The notes: a model not told the origin generated them from the letters alone. A stretch of DNA of 53,004 bases from Streptomyces sp. NRRL S-350 (GCF_000719705.1 NZ_JOHO01000048.1:1-53004); one strand, 5' to 3'; positions 43,320 to 52,726 are shown, counted from the first letter of the stretch. Numbers and translations are program-made.

Positions 43320-45931
43320 CGACACGCCCCCACGACCGGATCCGGGACCTCGTCCTGGTCGGCCACGGCATGGTCGGCCAGCGCTTCCTGGAAGCCTGGG
43401 CCGAGCAGCCGGCCGCGCGCGCCTGGCGGGTCACCGTGCTCGCCGAGGAGCCCCGGCCCGCGTACGACCGGGTCCACCTCAGCTCGCTGTTCTCCGGGAG
43501 CACCGCCGAGGACCTCACGCTCTGCCCGGCCGGCTTCCTCGCCGAGCACGGCATCGACCTGCGCCTGGACGACCCGGCCACCGCCGTCGACCGCGACCGG
43601 CGGCTGGTGCGCACCCGCTCCGGCACCGAAGTCCGCTACGACGCGCTGGTGCTGGCCACCGGTTCGGTGCCCTTCGTGCCGCCGGTGCCCGGCACGGACG
43701 CCCCCGGCTGCCACGTCTACCGGACCATCGAGGACGTCGACGCCATCCGGGCGGACGCCGAGACCGCCGGCACGGGCGTGGTCGTCGGCGGCGGCCTGCT
43801 CGGGCTGGAGGCGGCCGGCGCGCTGCGGGCCGGCGGACTGGACACCCACGTCGTGGAGTTCGCGCCCCGGCTGATGGCCGTCCAGGTGGACGACGGCGGC
43901 GGCGCGACGCTGCGCCGCAAGATCGAGGACCTCGGCGTCACCGTCCACACCAGCGCCGGCGCCAGCGGCGTCCTGACCGGCCCGGACGGCCGGGTCCGCG
44001 GCCTCGCCCTCTCCGACGGGCGCGAACTGGCCGCCGACCTCGTGGTGTTCTCGGCCGGCGTGCGCGCCCGCGACCAGCTCGCCCGGGACTGCGGCCTGCC
44101 GGTCGGCCGGCGCGGCGGCGTCGTCGTCGACGCGCACTGCCGCACCGAGGACCCGGCCGTCCTCGCCATCGGCGAGTGCGCCCAGGCCGCCGACGGCCGG
44201 GTCTACGGCCTGGTCGCCCCCGGCTACCAGATGGCGGAGACCGCGGCGCGCACCCTCGCCGAACTCGACGGCGAACGCTCCGGCCCGGCCGGCGAGGGCT
44301 TCACCGGTGCCGACACCTCCACCAAGCTCAAGCTGCTCGGCGTCGACGTCGCCAGCTTCGGCGACCCGCACGGCACCGCCGACGGCGCGCTCGACGTGCT
44401 CTACAGCGACAGCCGCAGCGGCGTCTACCGCAAGCTCGTCATCGGTGCCGACGGCGCCCTGCTCGGCGGCGTGCTCGTCGGCGACACCGAGGGCTACGGC
44501 ACCCTGCGCCCGCTCGCCGTCGGCGGCAAGCCGCTCACCGTCGCCCCCGAACAGCTCGTGCTGCCCGCCGGGTTCGCGGGGGCCGCCGGCCCGGTCGCCC
44601 TCCCGGACGACGCGGTGCTCTGCTCCTGCCACAACGTCACCCAGGGCGCGGTGCGCGCCGCCGTCCGCGACCAGGGCTGCGACAGCGTCGCCGCCGTCAA
44701 GAAGTGCACCCGGGCCGGCACCGGCTGCGGCAGCTGCCTCAAGCAGCTCGGCACCGTCGTCACCGAGGAGCTGGAGGCCGCCGGGGTCAGCACCGTCAAG
44801 GGCCTGTGCGAGCACTTCGCGCACACCCGGGCCGAGTTGTACGAGATCGTCCGGGTGACGGGGCTCACGAGCTTCACCGAACTGCTCACCCGGCACGGCA
44901 GCGGCGGCGAAGGCTGCGAGGTCTGCAAGCCGACCGTCGCCTCCATCCTGGCCAGCCTCGGCAACGGCCACATCCTGGACGGCGAGCAGGGCGCGCTGCA
45001 GGACTCCAACGACCACTTCCTCGCCAACCTGCAGCGCAACGGCTCGTACTCGGTCGTCCCCCGGGTGCCCGGCGGCGAGATCACCCCCGAGGGCCTGATC
45101 ACGATCGGCGAGATCGCCCGCGACCACGGCCTCTACACCAAGATCACCGGTGGCCAGCGGATCGACATGTTCGGCGCCACCGTCGACCAACTGCCCGTCA
45201 TCTGGAGCAAGCTGGTCAAGGCCGGCTTCGAGTCCGGCCACGCCTACGGCAAGTCGCTGCGCACCGTGAAGTCCTGCGTCGGCGAGACCTGGTGCCGCTT
45301 CGGCGTCCAGGACTCCACCACCCTCGCCATCGAACTGGAGCTGCGCTACCGGGGGTTGCGATCCCCGCACAAGCTCAAGGCCGCCGTCTCCGGCTGCGCC
45401 CGCGAGTGCGCGGAGGCGCAGAGCAAGGACTTCGGCATCATCGCCACCTCGGCCGGCTGGAACCTCTACGTCGGCGGCAACGGCGGCATGACCCCGCGCC
45501 ACGCCGACCTCCTCGCCGCCGACCTCGACCGCGAGACGCTCATCCGCACCATCGACCGCTACCTGATGTTCTACATCCGCACCGCCGACCGGCTGGAACG
45601 CACCTCGGTCTGGCTGGAGCGGCTGGAGGGCGGCCTGGACCACCTGCGGGCCGTCGTGCTGGACGACTCGCTCGGCATCGCCGCCGAACTGGACGACATG
45701 ATGGCGCGCCACATCGGCGGCTACCGGGACGAATGGGCCGAGACGCTGGCCGACCCCGAGCGGCTGCGGCGCTTCGCCTCCTTCGTCAACGCGCCCGGCG
45801 CCCCCGACCCCGCCGTGACCTTCGTACCCGAACGCGGCCAGATCCGCCCCGCCCGCCCCGGCGAGGCCGGCCGCACCCTCGACTCCCCGGTGCTCGTCGC
45901 CGGGGCCCGACTGGAGGTGCTCACCCCGTGA
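43316..45931 (+). CDS. nirB: Assimilatory nitrite reductase large subunit
   Basis: 871 residues, full length. Order: FAD/NAD reductase (1-410, LVLVGHGMVGQRFLEAW, TGVVVGGGLLGLEAAGALRAGG, LAIGECAQAADGRVYGLVAPG); BFD-like [2Fe-2S] domain (about 435-475: CSCHNVTQGAVRAAVRDQGCDSV, GTGCGSC); a second BFD-like segment ending GCEVCKP; ferredoxin-like half domain; and the sirohaem-[4Fe-4S] domain with its four cysteines in SCVGETWCRFG (about 652-660) and SGCARECAEAQ (about 692-702). It reduces nitrite to ammonium with six electrons from NADH. GAGGAG... precedes ATG 43316. It is coupled to nirD by GTGA. Confidence 0.96.
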   Translation: MTTRPHDRIRDLVLVGHGMVGQRFLEAWAEQPAARAWRVTVLAEEPRPAYDRVHLSSLFSGSTAEDLTLCPAGFLAEHGIDLRLDDPATAVDRDRRLVRTRSGTEVRYDALVLATGSVPFVPPVPGTDAPGCHVYRTIEDVDAIRADAETAGTGVVVGGGLLGLEAAGALRAGGLDTHVVEFAPRLMAVQVDDGGGATLRRKIEDLGVTVHTSAGASGVLTGPDGRVRGLALSDGRELAADLVVFSAGVRARDQLARDCGLPVGRRGGVVVDAHCRTEDPAVLAIGECAQAADGRVYGLVAPGYQMAETAARTLAELDGERSGPAGEGFTGADTSTKLKLLGVDVASFGDPHGTADGALDVLYSDSRSGVYRKLVIGADGALLGGVLVGDTEGYGTLRPLAVGGKPLTVAPEQLVLPAGFAGAAGPVALPDDAVLCSCHNVTQGAVRAAVRDQGCDSVAAVKKCTRAGTGCGSCLKQLGTVVTEELEAAGVSTVKGLCEHFAHTRAELYEIVRVTGLTSFTELLTRHGSGGEGCEVCKPTVASILASLGNGHILDGEQGALQDSNDHFLANLQRNGSYSVVPRVPGGEITPEGLITIGEIARDHGLYTKITGGQRIDMFGATVDQLPVIWSKLVKAGFESGHAYGKSLRTVKSCVGETWCRFGVQDSTTLAIELELRYRGLRSPHKLKAAVSGCARECAEAQSKDFGIIATSAGWNLYVGGNGGMTPRHADLLAADLDRETLIRTIDRYLMFYIRTADRLERTSVWLERLEGGLDHLRAVVLDDSLGIAAELDDMMARHIGGYRDEWAETLADPERLRRFASFVNAPGAPDPAVTFVPERGQIRPARPGEAGRTLDSPVLVAGARLEVLTP

Positions 45932-46287
45932 CCGTACAGATCCACGACGGTACCCGCTGGCAGACCGTCTGCACCCTCGCCGACCTCCAACCCGGCCGCG
46001 GCGTCGCGGTGCTGCTGCCGGAGGCGGGGCAGGTCGCCCTCTTCCGGGACCGCGCCGGAACGCTCTACGCCGTCGACAACCTCGACCCGTTCAGCGGCGC
46101 CCCGGTCCTCGCCCGGGGCCTGCTCGGCAGCCGCGGCGACCGGCCGACGCTCATCTCGCCGATGTACAAGCAGGTCTACGACCTCACCGACGGGCGCTGC
46201 CTGGACGAGGACACCGCTCCCGACGGCGCCCCCGCCGTGCTGCGACGCTGGCCGGTGCGGGTCGCCTCCGAGGAGGCCGCGGCATGA
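45928..46287 (+). CDS. nirD: Nitrite reductase small subunit
   Basis: 119 residues of the NirD Rieske-like fold: CTLADLQPGRGVAVLLPEAGQVALFRDRAGTLYAVDNLDPFSGAPVLARGLLG, then LISPMYKQVYDLTDGRCLDE. As usual in NirD, the Rieske Cys/His ligands are missing (LDPFSGA replaces the CPH motif), so it binds no cluster. GTG 45928 overlaps the nirB stop, and its TGA overlaps the narK ATG. Confidence 0.95.
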   Translation: MTVQIHDGTRWQTVCTLADLQPGRGVAVLLPEAGQVALFRDRAGTLYAVDNLDPFSGAPVLARGLLGSRGDRPTLISPMYKQVYDLTDGRCLDEDTAPDGAPAVLRRWPVRVASEEAAA

Positions 46288-47615
46288 CCGCCGTCCTCGA
46301 CACCAGATCGCCCGCGCCGCTGGCCGGCTGGGATCCCGAGAACGAGGAGTTCTGGCAGCGCGCCGGCGCCCGGATCGCCCGCCGCAACCTGGTCTTCTCC
46401 GTGCTCTCCGAGCACATCGGCTTCTCGGTGTGGAGCCTCTGGTCGGTCCTCGTCCTCTTCCTCGGGCCCCAGTACCACATCGACACCGCGGGGAAGTTCA
46501 CGCTCACCGCCCTCCCCACCGCACTCGGCGCCCTGCTGCGGCTGCCCTACACCTTCGCCGTGGCCCGCTTCGGCGGACGCAACTGGACGGTGATCAGCGC
46601 CCTGCTGCTGCTCGTGCCCACCGGGCTCGCGGCCGTCGTGCTGGAACCCGGGGTCTCGTACGGGACGCTGCTGGCGGTCGCCTGCGCGGCCGGCGTCGGC
46701 GGCGGCAACTTCGCCTCCTCGATGGCCAACATCAACGCCTTCTACCCGCACCGGCTCAAGGGCTGGGCGCTCGGCATCAACGCGGGCGGCGGCAACCTCG
46801 GCGTCCCGGCCGTGCAACTGCTCGGGCTGCTGGTGCTGTCCACCGCCGGCGCCGCCCACCCCCGCCTGCTGCCGCTGCTCTACCTGCCGCTGATCGTGCT
46901 CGCGGCGGCGGGCGCGTGGCGGCGGATGGACAACCTGGCGGTGTCCGGTGCCGGCGAGGGGCGGGCCCTGCGGGAAGTGGCCCGCGACCCGTACGGCTGG
47001 GCCGTCTCGACGCTGTACATCGGGACGTTCGGCTCGTTCATCGGCTTCGGCTTCGCCTTCGGGCAGGTGCTGCAGGTGCAGTTCCACGACCGCTTCGACA
47101 CCCCGGTGAAGGCGGCCGCGCTCACCTTCCTCGGGCCGCTGCTCGGCTCGCTGCTGCGCCCGGTCGGCGGACGGCTCGCCGACCGGTACGGCGGGGCCGT
47201 GGTCACGCTGTGCACCTTCCTCGGGATGGGGGCCGGGACGGCGGTCGTCCTCGGCGCGTCGCGGGCGGGCTCGCTGCCGCTGTTCCTGGCCGGCTTCATC
47301 GCCCTGTTCGTGCTCAGCGGCATCGGCAACGGCTCGACGTACAAGATGATCCCGGCGCACTACCAGGGCGTCGCCCGGTCGGCGGTCGAGGCCGGCGCCG
47401 ATCCGGCCACCGCCGAGGCCGACTCCCGCCGCCGGTCCGCGGCGCTGATCGGACTCGCCGGGGCGATCGGGGCCTTCGGCGGAGTGCTGGTGAACCTGGC
47501 GTTCCGCCAGTCCTTCCTCGCCAGCCACAACGGGGACGCGGCGTACCTGGGCTTCCTGGCGGCGTACGTGCTCTGCTCGGTGCTGACCTGGGCGGTCTGG
47601 CTCCGGCGGCGGTGA
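46284..47615 (+). CDS. narK: Nitrate/nitrite transporter (NarK family, MFS)
   Basis: 443 residues, about 12 membrane helices. The nitrate signature is present in full: GVGGGNFASSMANINAFYPHRLKGWALGINAGGGNLGVPAVQ (helix 5 region, about 130-175), and its counterpart in the second half is ALFVLSGIGNGSTYKMIPAHYQ. It imports nitrate or exports nitrite through the cytoplasmic membrane. As last gene of nasA-reductase-nirB-nirD-narK, all with overlapping starts, it completes an assimilation operon. A strong terminator follows. Confidence 0.95.
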   Translation: MTAVLDTRSPAPLAGWDPENEEFWQRAGARIARRNLVFSVLSEHIGFSVWSLWSVLVLFLGPQYHIDTAGKFTLTALPTALGALLRLPYTFAVARFGGRNWTVISALLLLVPTGLAAVVLEPGVSYGTLLAVACAAGVGGGNFASSMANINAFYPHRLKGWALGINAGGGNLGVPAVQLLGLLVLSTAGAAHPRLLPLLYLPLIVLAAAGAWRRMDNLAVSGAGEGRALREVARDPYGWAVSTLYIGTFGSFIGFGFAFGQVLQVQFHDRFDTPVKAAALTFLGPLLGSLLRPVGGRLADRYGGAVVTLCTFLGMGAGTAVVLGASRAGSLPLFLAGFIALFVLSGIGNGSTYKMIPAHYQGVARSAVEAGADPATAEADSRRRSAALIGLAGAIGAFGGVLVNLAFRQSFLASHNGDAAYLGFLAAYVLCSVLTWAVWLRRR

Positions 47616-47626
47616 GCACTGGGCCC

Positions 47627-47656
47627 GGGGCCGTCCGTGCGACGTCGGACGGCCCC
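47627..47656. terminator. Terminator after the nitrate assimilation operon
   Basis: A perfect 11-bp stem (47627-47637 with 47646-47656) with an 8-base loop lies 11 bases after the narK stop. Confidence 0.85.
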
Positions 47657-47752
47657 GGCGCGCGGCCCCCGGCCGGACGGTCGGCGTCAAGCCGCGACAC
47701 GCCCAGCGATTGCCCTACGCTCGTTCCCTGCACTCGGGGAGGGGCGCGAGCG

Positions 47753-50700
47753 GTGGCCGACACCTTGAACACGAACAACGGCACGGTGCACGGGAAGTTC
47801 GTCCAGGCCCGGCACATCGAGAACCTGTACCTGGACGGGTCGCGCCCGGCCGTCACCGACACGGACGACCCCTGGGTGCACAGCGCCGCCGACTCCCGAG
47901 CCTGGCAGCACGTACGGGCCGACCGGGACGCCGAACCGTACCGGGGAGCCGCACTCGAAACCGTCCGCGAACTCGCCCGGCTACGGGACTCGGTCGACCT
48001 GGCCGACGACCCCTGGCAGGACCCGGGGATCGCGGTCCGCTTCGCCTCGCGGGTCGGCTGGCTGCTGGGCGACGACCGCCTCGACCTCTACCCGGCCGAG
48101 GCCGCACTGCTGGCAGTGCTGCCCTTTCTCTACCGGGTCCGCTCCTTGCACCTGGCCTCCGCGAGGGCCGGTGTCCGCCCGACCGACCTCCAGCCGTCCC
48201 CGGCACCCGACGGCGACCGGGCGGCGTACGAGCAGTTCATCGACTCCCACGACCTGCTCACCCAGCGGGCCCGGACCCGGCCCGCGTCCGCCGCGCCCCT
48301 CGGCTGGTGGCTCTACCACCGCTGGCTCGACCAGCACGAAGACCTCGCCGACCCCGAAGGCGTGCGCGAGCTCCTCGACCGGCTGCCCGCCCTTCCGTCC
48401 CTCGGCGAGACCTTCTCGCCGAAGCGGATCAGTGTCCTCCTGCACGGCCTCCGCCGAGGCCCGGACGTCACCAACCGGGACTACCTCGCCGGCCTCAGCA
48501 CCGACGACCACCTTCGGGCCCCGGGCGAACAGCACGTCCGGGAGGTGCGGTTGGCGCTGCTGCTCGCTCTCGCCTTCGGCACCGCCATCGAGACCACCGC
48601 CCTGCCCGACATCGTCGCCGAACACCTCGGCATTCCGCACGAGGTCGACCTGGCCGCCCTGCGCAGGACCCTGGACGAGGCGGTGTGGGGCGGGTCGTAC
48701 GACCTGCCGGTGCTGCGCGCCGAGTGCCACCACGAGGCGGTGGTCGAAGGCCTTCGCGAGTACACGGCCAGGGCCGACGAGCTCCTCCACGCCGTCCGCC
48801 GCGTCCTCACGTCGCACCCCCTCCCCACCCGCCTCACCTCCGACGAGGCCGCCCCCGCCGCCGGAGCCTTCACCGGTTGGGCGCGGTTCCGCCTCGACGA
48901 ACGCCGCGTCCGCAGCCTCCTGATGGGCGTCGAGCTGTACCGCGACCGAGACCTCGCCGTCCGCGAGCTCTACCAGAACGCCCTCGACGCCTGCCGCTAC
49001 CGCCGGGCACGGACCGAGTACCTGGACCGCACCAACACCCTGGGCGCGAGCTTCTCCTACGACGGCCGGATCGCGTTCCGCCAGGGCGTGGACGAGCACG
49101 GCCGCGCCTACCTGGAATGCCAGGACAACGGCGTCGGCATGGGCGAGGCCGAGTTGCGCGGCGTCTTCTCCAACGCCGGCGCCCGCTTCGCCGAGCAGTT
49201 GGACTTCAAACTCGAACGCGCCGAGTGGCGAAAGGCCGCCCCGCCCGTCGAGCTGTATCCCAACAGCCGCTTCGGCATCGGTGTCCTGAGCTACTTCATG
49301 CTCGCCGACGAGATCCGGGTGACCACCTGCCGGATGGGCGCCTCCGGTGAGCTGGGCCCGGAGCTGGAAGTCTCCATCTACGGCCCGAGTCACCTCTTCC
49401 GCATCGTTGAACGCCAGGAGAGGACCTGCGGTCCCGGCACCACCGTCCGCCTGTACCTGCGGGACGACATCGAGCTGGGGGATTCGTGGTCCTGTCTCGA
49501 TGTCCTCGAACGCCTCCTGGCCGTCGCGGAGTTCGCCACCTCGGTGGTGCACGGTCATCGGAGGTCGGACTGGGAGGCCGGAGTCCTCCGACCCCGGGCA
49601 GCGCGCCAGGGGGAGACCTTCGGGTTCTCCGCCACGGGGCATCTCACGCCGTGGGCGGGCGCCCCGGACGGCGTGCAGGTGACGTGGTGCGAGCACGGCG
49701 GAGCCCTGCTGGTGGACGGTCTGGTGGTGGAACCGGAGGCCGCCCGAGGGGTGTTCTCGTCCGAGCGCGGCGGGTTGTCCGGGGTCGTGGTGAACCTCAC
49801 CGGAAGACTGGCGCCGGCGAAGATGTCGGTCGATCGCCGTCGGGTCATCAGCGACCTGTCCCAGCTGCTCCGGGATCTGCTGGCGGCAGCGGCATCGGAG
49901 TTCGTGGAACGCGACTCGGCCGTGTTGACCATGGCGTGGATCCATCGCGTGACGGAAGCCGACTACCAGGTCGCCGACCTGGTGGCCGCCGAGGTCGTTC
50001 GGCAGGGGCGCCGGCTCGAACTGTCCGGCGTCGAGTACGACACCCGCCGGACCGGGTGTCTCCTCGGGGACGACGGAATCCTCCAGTGGTTTCGGACTCC
50101 TGACGAGTTCGTCAGGGACGATGTCACGGGTAGCCCACCCGACCACATCCTGCTGTGGCGGGTGATGGCTCATGGCGTGGAACGGCTTTTCCCGGAACTT
50201 CACGTCCTCTGTCCGGAGCTGCGCGGATCTCGGAACGTGCGGCCGGCGATGCCGTCGGACATCGCTCTGCTGGCGCCGCGCGACCGGCGCTTCACCGGCA
50301 GGTCGTGGACCCGGGCGGAACTGGACGACACGTGGATCGCCGGGGTTTCGACTGATCTCGGGGCCACACCCGAGTGCGTCCGTGCCCGGGCTGCCGGGCT
50401 CGGCCTGGCGCCTCGTCGTGGGGTCGCGGTCCAGGGGATGCCTGACCCTGCGTACGCCGGCGTCAACGACGTGCTGGTCCTGGCCGATCGGAACGGAATC
50501 ACCGCGGCCGAAGCGGCTGCTGTCTGGGCGGCCTCGGGGCGGGAGGTCACTCGCGAGGTCGTGGACCTCGCCATTGCCGTGGACACCGACCCGGTCTTCC
50601 TCTGGAAGCGGTCGGGCAAGGGAACGTTCTGGGCCGGGCCCCAGCAGCCGGGCGGAACCGTTGAGCCCGGTCTTCTGGCCAAAGCGAGCCGGGTGCTGGG

Positions 50701-51562
50701 GATCCCGGTCGACGAGGTCCGTGCGAGGGTGGCGAGCTACGGCCTGGAGGCGGATGCGAGCGGTCTGCCGCCGTTTCCCACCGACGAGATCCTGGCGCTG
50801 CTGAGCCGGTATCCCGACGGCTCCGGTCCGTGGTGGAAACGGTCGGAACCGGTGCCGGCCAGTCATCTGCTGCATGTCCTGCGAGACCTGGGAATCCCCG
50901 CCGCGCGGTCCGCGGAGATGCTCGGAGCAATGGGTTTCCGCGTTCCGCGCGTTCCGGAGGATGCCCGTGTGGCGGATCTGGGGCTCTTCGAGAGCACGGT
51001 AAGACGGTGGGACGACGTGGCCGAGCTGACCTTCGAGCGCCTGTTCGAGCTGGTGAAATCGAGGGACTCCTCACTGAGTGAGGTCGTCGAGCGATTCCGG
51101 GCCTACGGCGTGGAGCTCTCGATGTCCTTTCCGGACAGGCCCACCCGGCTGGACAAGGAGCTCTTCTCGTCCGATGGTGCGATGGACTGGAGTGGTCTGC
51201 GGGTGGGTCGCCCGGTGCCGTTCGCTCGGCTGATCATGGCGGCTCGGCTGCTCCAGCGGAGTCCGGGTGACCTGGCCCGGCACCTGAGGACCCGTGGGAT
51301 CGTTCCGACCTGTGACGACCTGCCGGCCGGGCTCACGACGGACCAGGCGTGGGGGCTCCTCACGCGCGGCCGGTCGAGAGGGTTCATGTTGAACACCGAC
51401 GTCAGCCTGGCCGACCTGCTGAGGCTGTCGCTGAGAACGGGACAACCGATGGCTCGGATCGTCGAGTGTTACCGGGAATGGGGCATCCCCGCCCCCGATG
51501 CCGCCGAGATGGTCCGCGACGCGCTCGCCCGGGTGCCGATGGCCGACCCCACGGAGGAGTGA
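47753..51562 (+). CDS. Large HSP90-like (GHKL) ATPase with C-terminal wHTH-like repeats
   Basis: 1269 residues. The N-terminus (TLNTNNGTVHGKFVQARHIENLYL) is a short peptide of the kind found at the start of many NTPase-centred conflict proteins. Residues about 20-390 are helical and unassigned. Residues about 395-640 form a Bergerat ATPase: N-box VRELYQNALDACRYR, G1 box CQDNGVGMGEAELR (about 455-465), G2 loop NSRFGIGVLSYFMLADEIRV (about 503-522), as in HtpG. The last 400 residues hold repeated helical units of about 55-60 residues (LAKASRVLGIPVDEVRARVASYGLE, LLHVLRDLGIPAARSAEMLGAMGF, LIMAARLLQRSPGDLARHLRTRGI, LLRLSLRTGQPMARIVECYREWGIP) that look like winged HTH repeats. TACGCT (47716-47721) is a possible -10, and GGGGAGGGG precedes GTG 47753. 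Function unknown; codon use relaxes in the second half. Confidence 0.8.
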   Translation: MADTLNTNNGTVHGKFVQARHIENLYLDGSRPAVTDTDDPWVHSAADSRAWQHVRADRDAEPYRGAALETVRELARLRDSVDLADDPWQDPGIAVRFASRVGWLLGDDRLDLYPAEAALLAVLPFLYRVRSLHLASARAGVRPTDLQPSPAPDGDRAAYEQFIDSHDLLTQRARTRPASAAPLGWWLYHRWLDQHEDLADPEGVRELLDRLPALPSLGETFSPKRISVLLHGLRRGPDVTNRDYLAGLSTDDHLRAPGEQHVREVRLALLLALAFGTAIETTALPDIVAEHLGIPHEVDLAALRRTLDEAVWGGSYDLPVLRAECHHEAVVEGLREYTARADELLHAVRRVLTSHPLPTRLTSDEAAPAAGAFTGWARFRLDERRVRSLLMGVELYRDRDLAVRELYQNALDACRYRRARTEYLDRTNTLGASFSYDGRIAFRQGVDEHGRAYLECQDNGVGMGEAELRGVFSNAGARFAEQLDFKLERAEWRKAAPPVELYPNSRFGIGVLSYFMLADEIRVTTCRMGASGELGPELEVSIYGPSHLFRIVERQERTCGPGTTVRLYLRDDIELGDSWSCLDVLERLLAVAEFATSVVHGHRRSDWEAGVLRPRAARQGETFGFSATGHLTPWAGAPDGVQVTWCEHGGALLVDGLVVEPEAARGVFSSERGGLSGVVVNLTGRLAPAKMSVDRRRVISDLSQLLRDLLAAAASEFVERDSAVLTMAWIHRVTEADYQVADLVAAEVVRQGRRLELSGVEYDTRRTGCLLGDDGILQWFRTPDEFVRDDVTGSPPDHILLWRVMAHGVERLFPELHVLCPELRGSRNVRPAMPSDIALLAPRDRRFTGRSWTRAELDDTWIAGVSTDLGATPECVRARAAGLGLAPRRGVAVQGMPDPAYAGVNDVLVLADRNGITAAEAAAVWAASGREVTREVVDLAIAVDTDPVFLWKRSGKGTFWAGPQQPGGTVEPGLLAKASRVLGIPVDEVRARVASYGLEADASGLPPFPTDEILALLSRYPDGSGPWWKRSEPVPASHLLHVLRDLGIPAARSAEMLGAMGFRVPRVPEDARVADLGLFESTVRRWDDVAELTFERLFELVKSRDSSLSEVVERFRAYGVELSMSFPDRPTRLDKELFSSDGAMDWSGLRVGRPVPFARLIMAARLLQRSPGDLARHLRTRGIVPTCDDLPAGLTTDQAWGLLTRGRSRGFMLNTDVSLADLLRLSLRTGQPMARIVECYREWGIPAPDAAEMVRDALARVPMADPTEE

Positions 51563-51600
51563 ATCGGCCCCTGAACAGGGCTGCTGCGACCCGGTCCGGT

Positions 51601-51620
51601 GTTCTACAGTTCTGTAGAAC
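51601..51620. promoter_or_regulatory. Perfect palindromic operator upstream of a small membrane protein
   Basis: GTTCTACAGTTCTGTAGAAC has two perfect 9-bp arms around TT and ends 27 bases before ATG 51648. TAGAAC inside the right arm may serve as the -10. Such AT-rich dyads are rare in this GC-rich sequence. The inner CTACAG-TT-CTGTAG recalls BlaI/MecI-type sites with wider spacing, but the regulator is not identified. Confidence 0.7.
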
Positions 51621-51647
51621 AAAGCGATCGGGTGAACGGGGCACGAC

Positions 51648-52274
51648 ATGGACAGACCGCTACGACTGCCGCAGCAGGACCGGGCCGACTTCGAGACGGA
51701 GCTCGGGCGCGCCCTGACGGCCCCGCAGGTGCGGGAGGCGTTGCGGGACGCCGGCGGTGAGGTGCTCGGGGTGGAGCGGCTGCGCCGGGCGGCGCGGGAG
51801 AACGCGGAGTTCGTGCTGGCCGCGGCGGCGCCGGAGTACGAGCGGTACGCGGCGCTGCGGGCCGACGCGGATGCGATGGCGCGGCTTCCGGTGGACGCAC
51901 CGGCGCGGGAGCGGGCCTCGGGGTGGTGGGGCGTGCTGGGGGTGATCGTGCCGATCTTCGCGGTGGCGGCGGCCCTGGTCTTCCTGCTGCTCGGCTACGT
52001 GTCGGGGCTGTCCGAGGGCCTGGAGGTACCGGCGCACGCCCTGCTCGGTGCCGGATGGGTGGCGGCCGGGGTGGCGGCCGCGAGCCTGCTGGTCGGCGGG
52101 CTCGGGCTGTTGGGTGCGGCGGCCCGGTCGGCGAAGCCGTCGACAGACGAAGGAGCCGACGGGGCGCGGGAGTTGGTGCGGGCGAGGGACGCCTGGCGGG
52201 TGGCGCTGGCGGAGCGCGGGCTGGTGCCCTATCTGGTGGCGCAGGCGAACGCGGCGCCCGGTCAGCGGTGTTGA
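51648..52274 (+). CDS. Two-helix membrane protein of unknown function
   Basis: 208 residues. The N-terminal 90 residues are soluble, acidic and helical (DFETELGRALTAPQVREALRDAGGEVLGVERLRRAARENAEFVLAAAAPEYERY). Two membrane helices follow (GVLGVIVPIFAVAAALVFLLLGYVSGL at about 98-124 and ALLGAGWVAAGVAAASLLVGGLGLLGAAA at about 133-161), then a cytosolic tail of 45 residues with RARDAWRVALAERGLVPYLVAQAN. No family is recognised. The strict palindrome upstream suggests that it is specifically regulated. Its 3' end overlaps the convergent gene by 13 bases. Confidence 0.75.
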   Translation: MDRPLRLPQQDRADFETELGRALTAPQVREALRDAGGEVLGVERLRRAARENAEFVLAAAAPEYERYAALRADADAMARLPVDAPARERASGWWGVLGVIVPIFAVAAALVFLLLGYVSGLSEGLEVPAHALLGAGWVAAGVAAASLLVGGLGLLGAAARSAKPSTDEGADGARELVRARDAWRVALAERGLVPYLVAQANAAPGQRC

Positions 52275-52726
52275 TCGAGTCCGGGTGAACGGGCGGCGTC
52301 GACCAGGAGCCGGGCGGCGTCGAGGGGGATGGCGAGCCGACGGGCGATCCAGGGCGCGGCCCGGCCGGCCCGGGCCAGCATCCAGGCGGAGTACAGCTGC
52401 CCGAGCTGGGGTGCGTTCCCGGCGAGCAGCAGGGGGCGGACGGCCTCCATCGGGAAGCCTTCCAGGGCGCGGGCGCTGTATTCGCGGCCGTCGGGTCCGG
52501 CCGGGGGCAGCGGGAGCGGGCGGCGGGCGTCGAGCCAGCGGCTGAACAGTACGGCGCCGACCACCAACAGGCCGGTGCCGGAGGCTCCGATCAGGATGCC
52601 GCCGATGACCGGGCGGTCCTTCTCCTCGGCCATGCCCAGGGCGATCTCCTCCAGGACGAGCAGGCCGAGCACGGCGAGCAGGGCCGCGGCTTCGCCGGGG
52701 CGCGGGTAGGGCCGGGTCGTCGGCAT
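52262..52726 (-). CDS. Small membrane protein of unknown function
   Basis: 154 residues. Two hydrophobic helices near the N-terminus (GEAAALLAVLGLLVLEEIALGMA at about 10-32 and VIGGILIGASGTGLLVVGAVLFSRWL at about 39-64) precede a soluble helical domain of 85 residues (EYSARALEGFPMEAVRPLLLAGNAPQLGQLYSAWMLARAGRAAPWIARRLAIPLDAARLLVDAAR). No family is recognised. ATG 52726, with GAAGAGG upstream, is preferred over the longer frame, which adds a coding-unlike N-terminus. It may share a function with the convergent two-helix protein, but the pair is not conserved in any way that can be seen here. Confidence 0.7.
   Translation of the reverse strand: MPTTRPYPRPGEAAALLAVLGLLVLEEIALGMAEEKDRPVIGGILIGASGTGLLVVGAVLFSRWLDARRPLPLPPAGPDGREYSARALEGFPMEAVRPLLLAGNAPQLGQLYSAWMLARAGRAAPWIARRLAIPLDAARLLVDAARSPGLDQHR

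Noticed and set aside
43166..45712. 848-codon minus-strand frame over nirB
   Set aside because: It is a shadow of nirB; nirB has all cofactor motifs in the plus frame.
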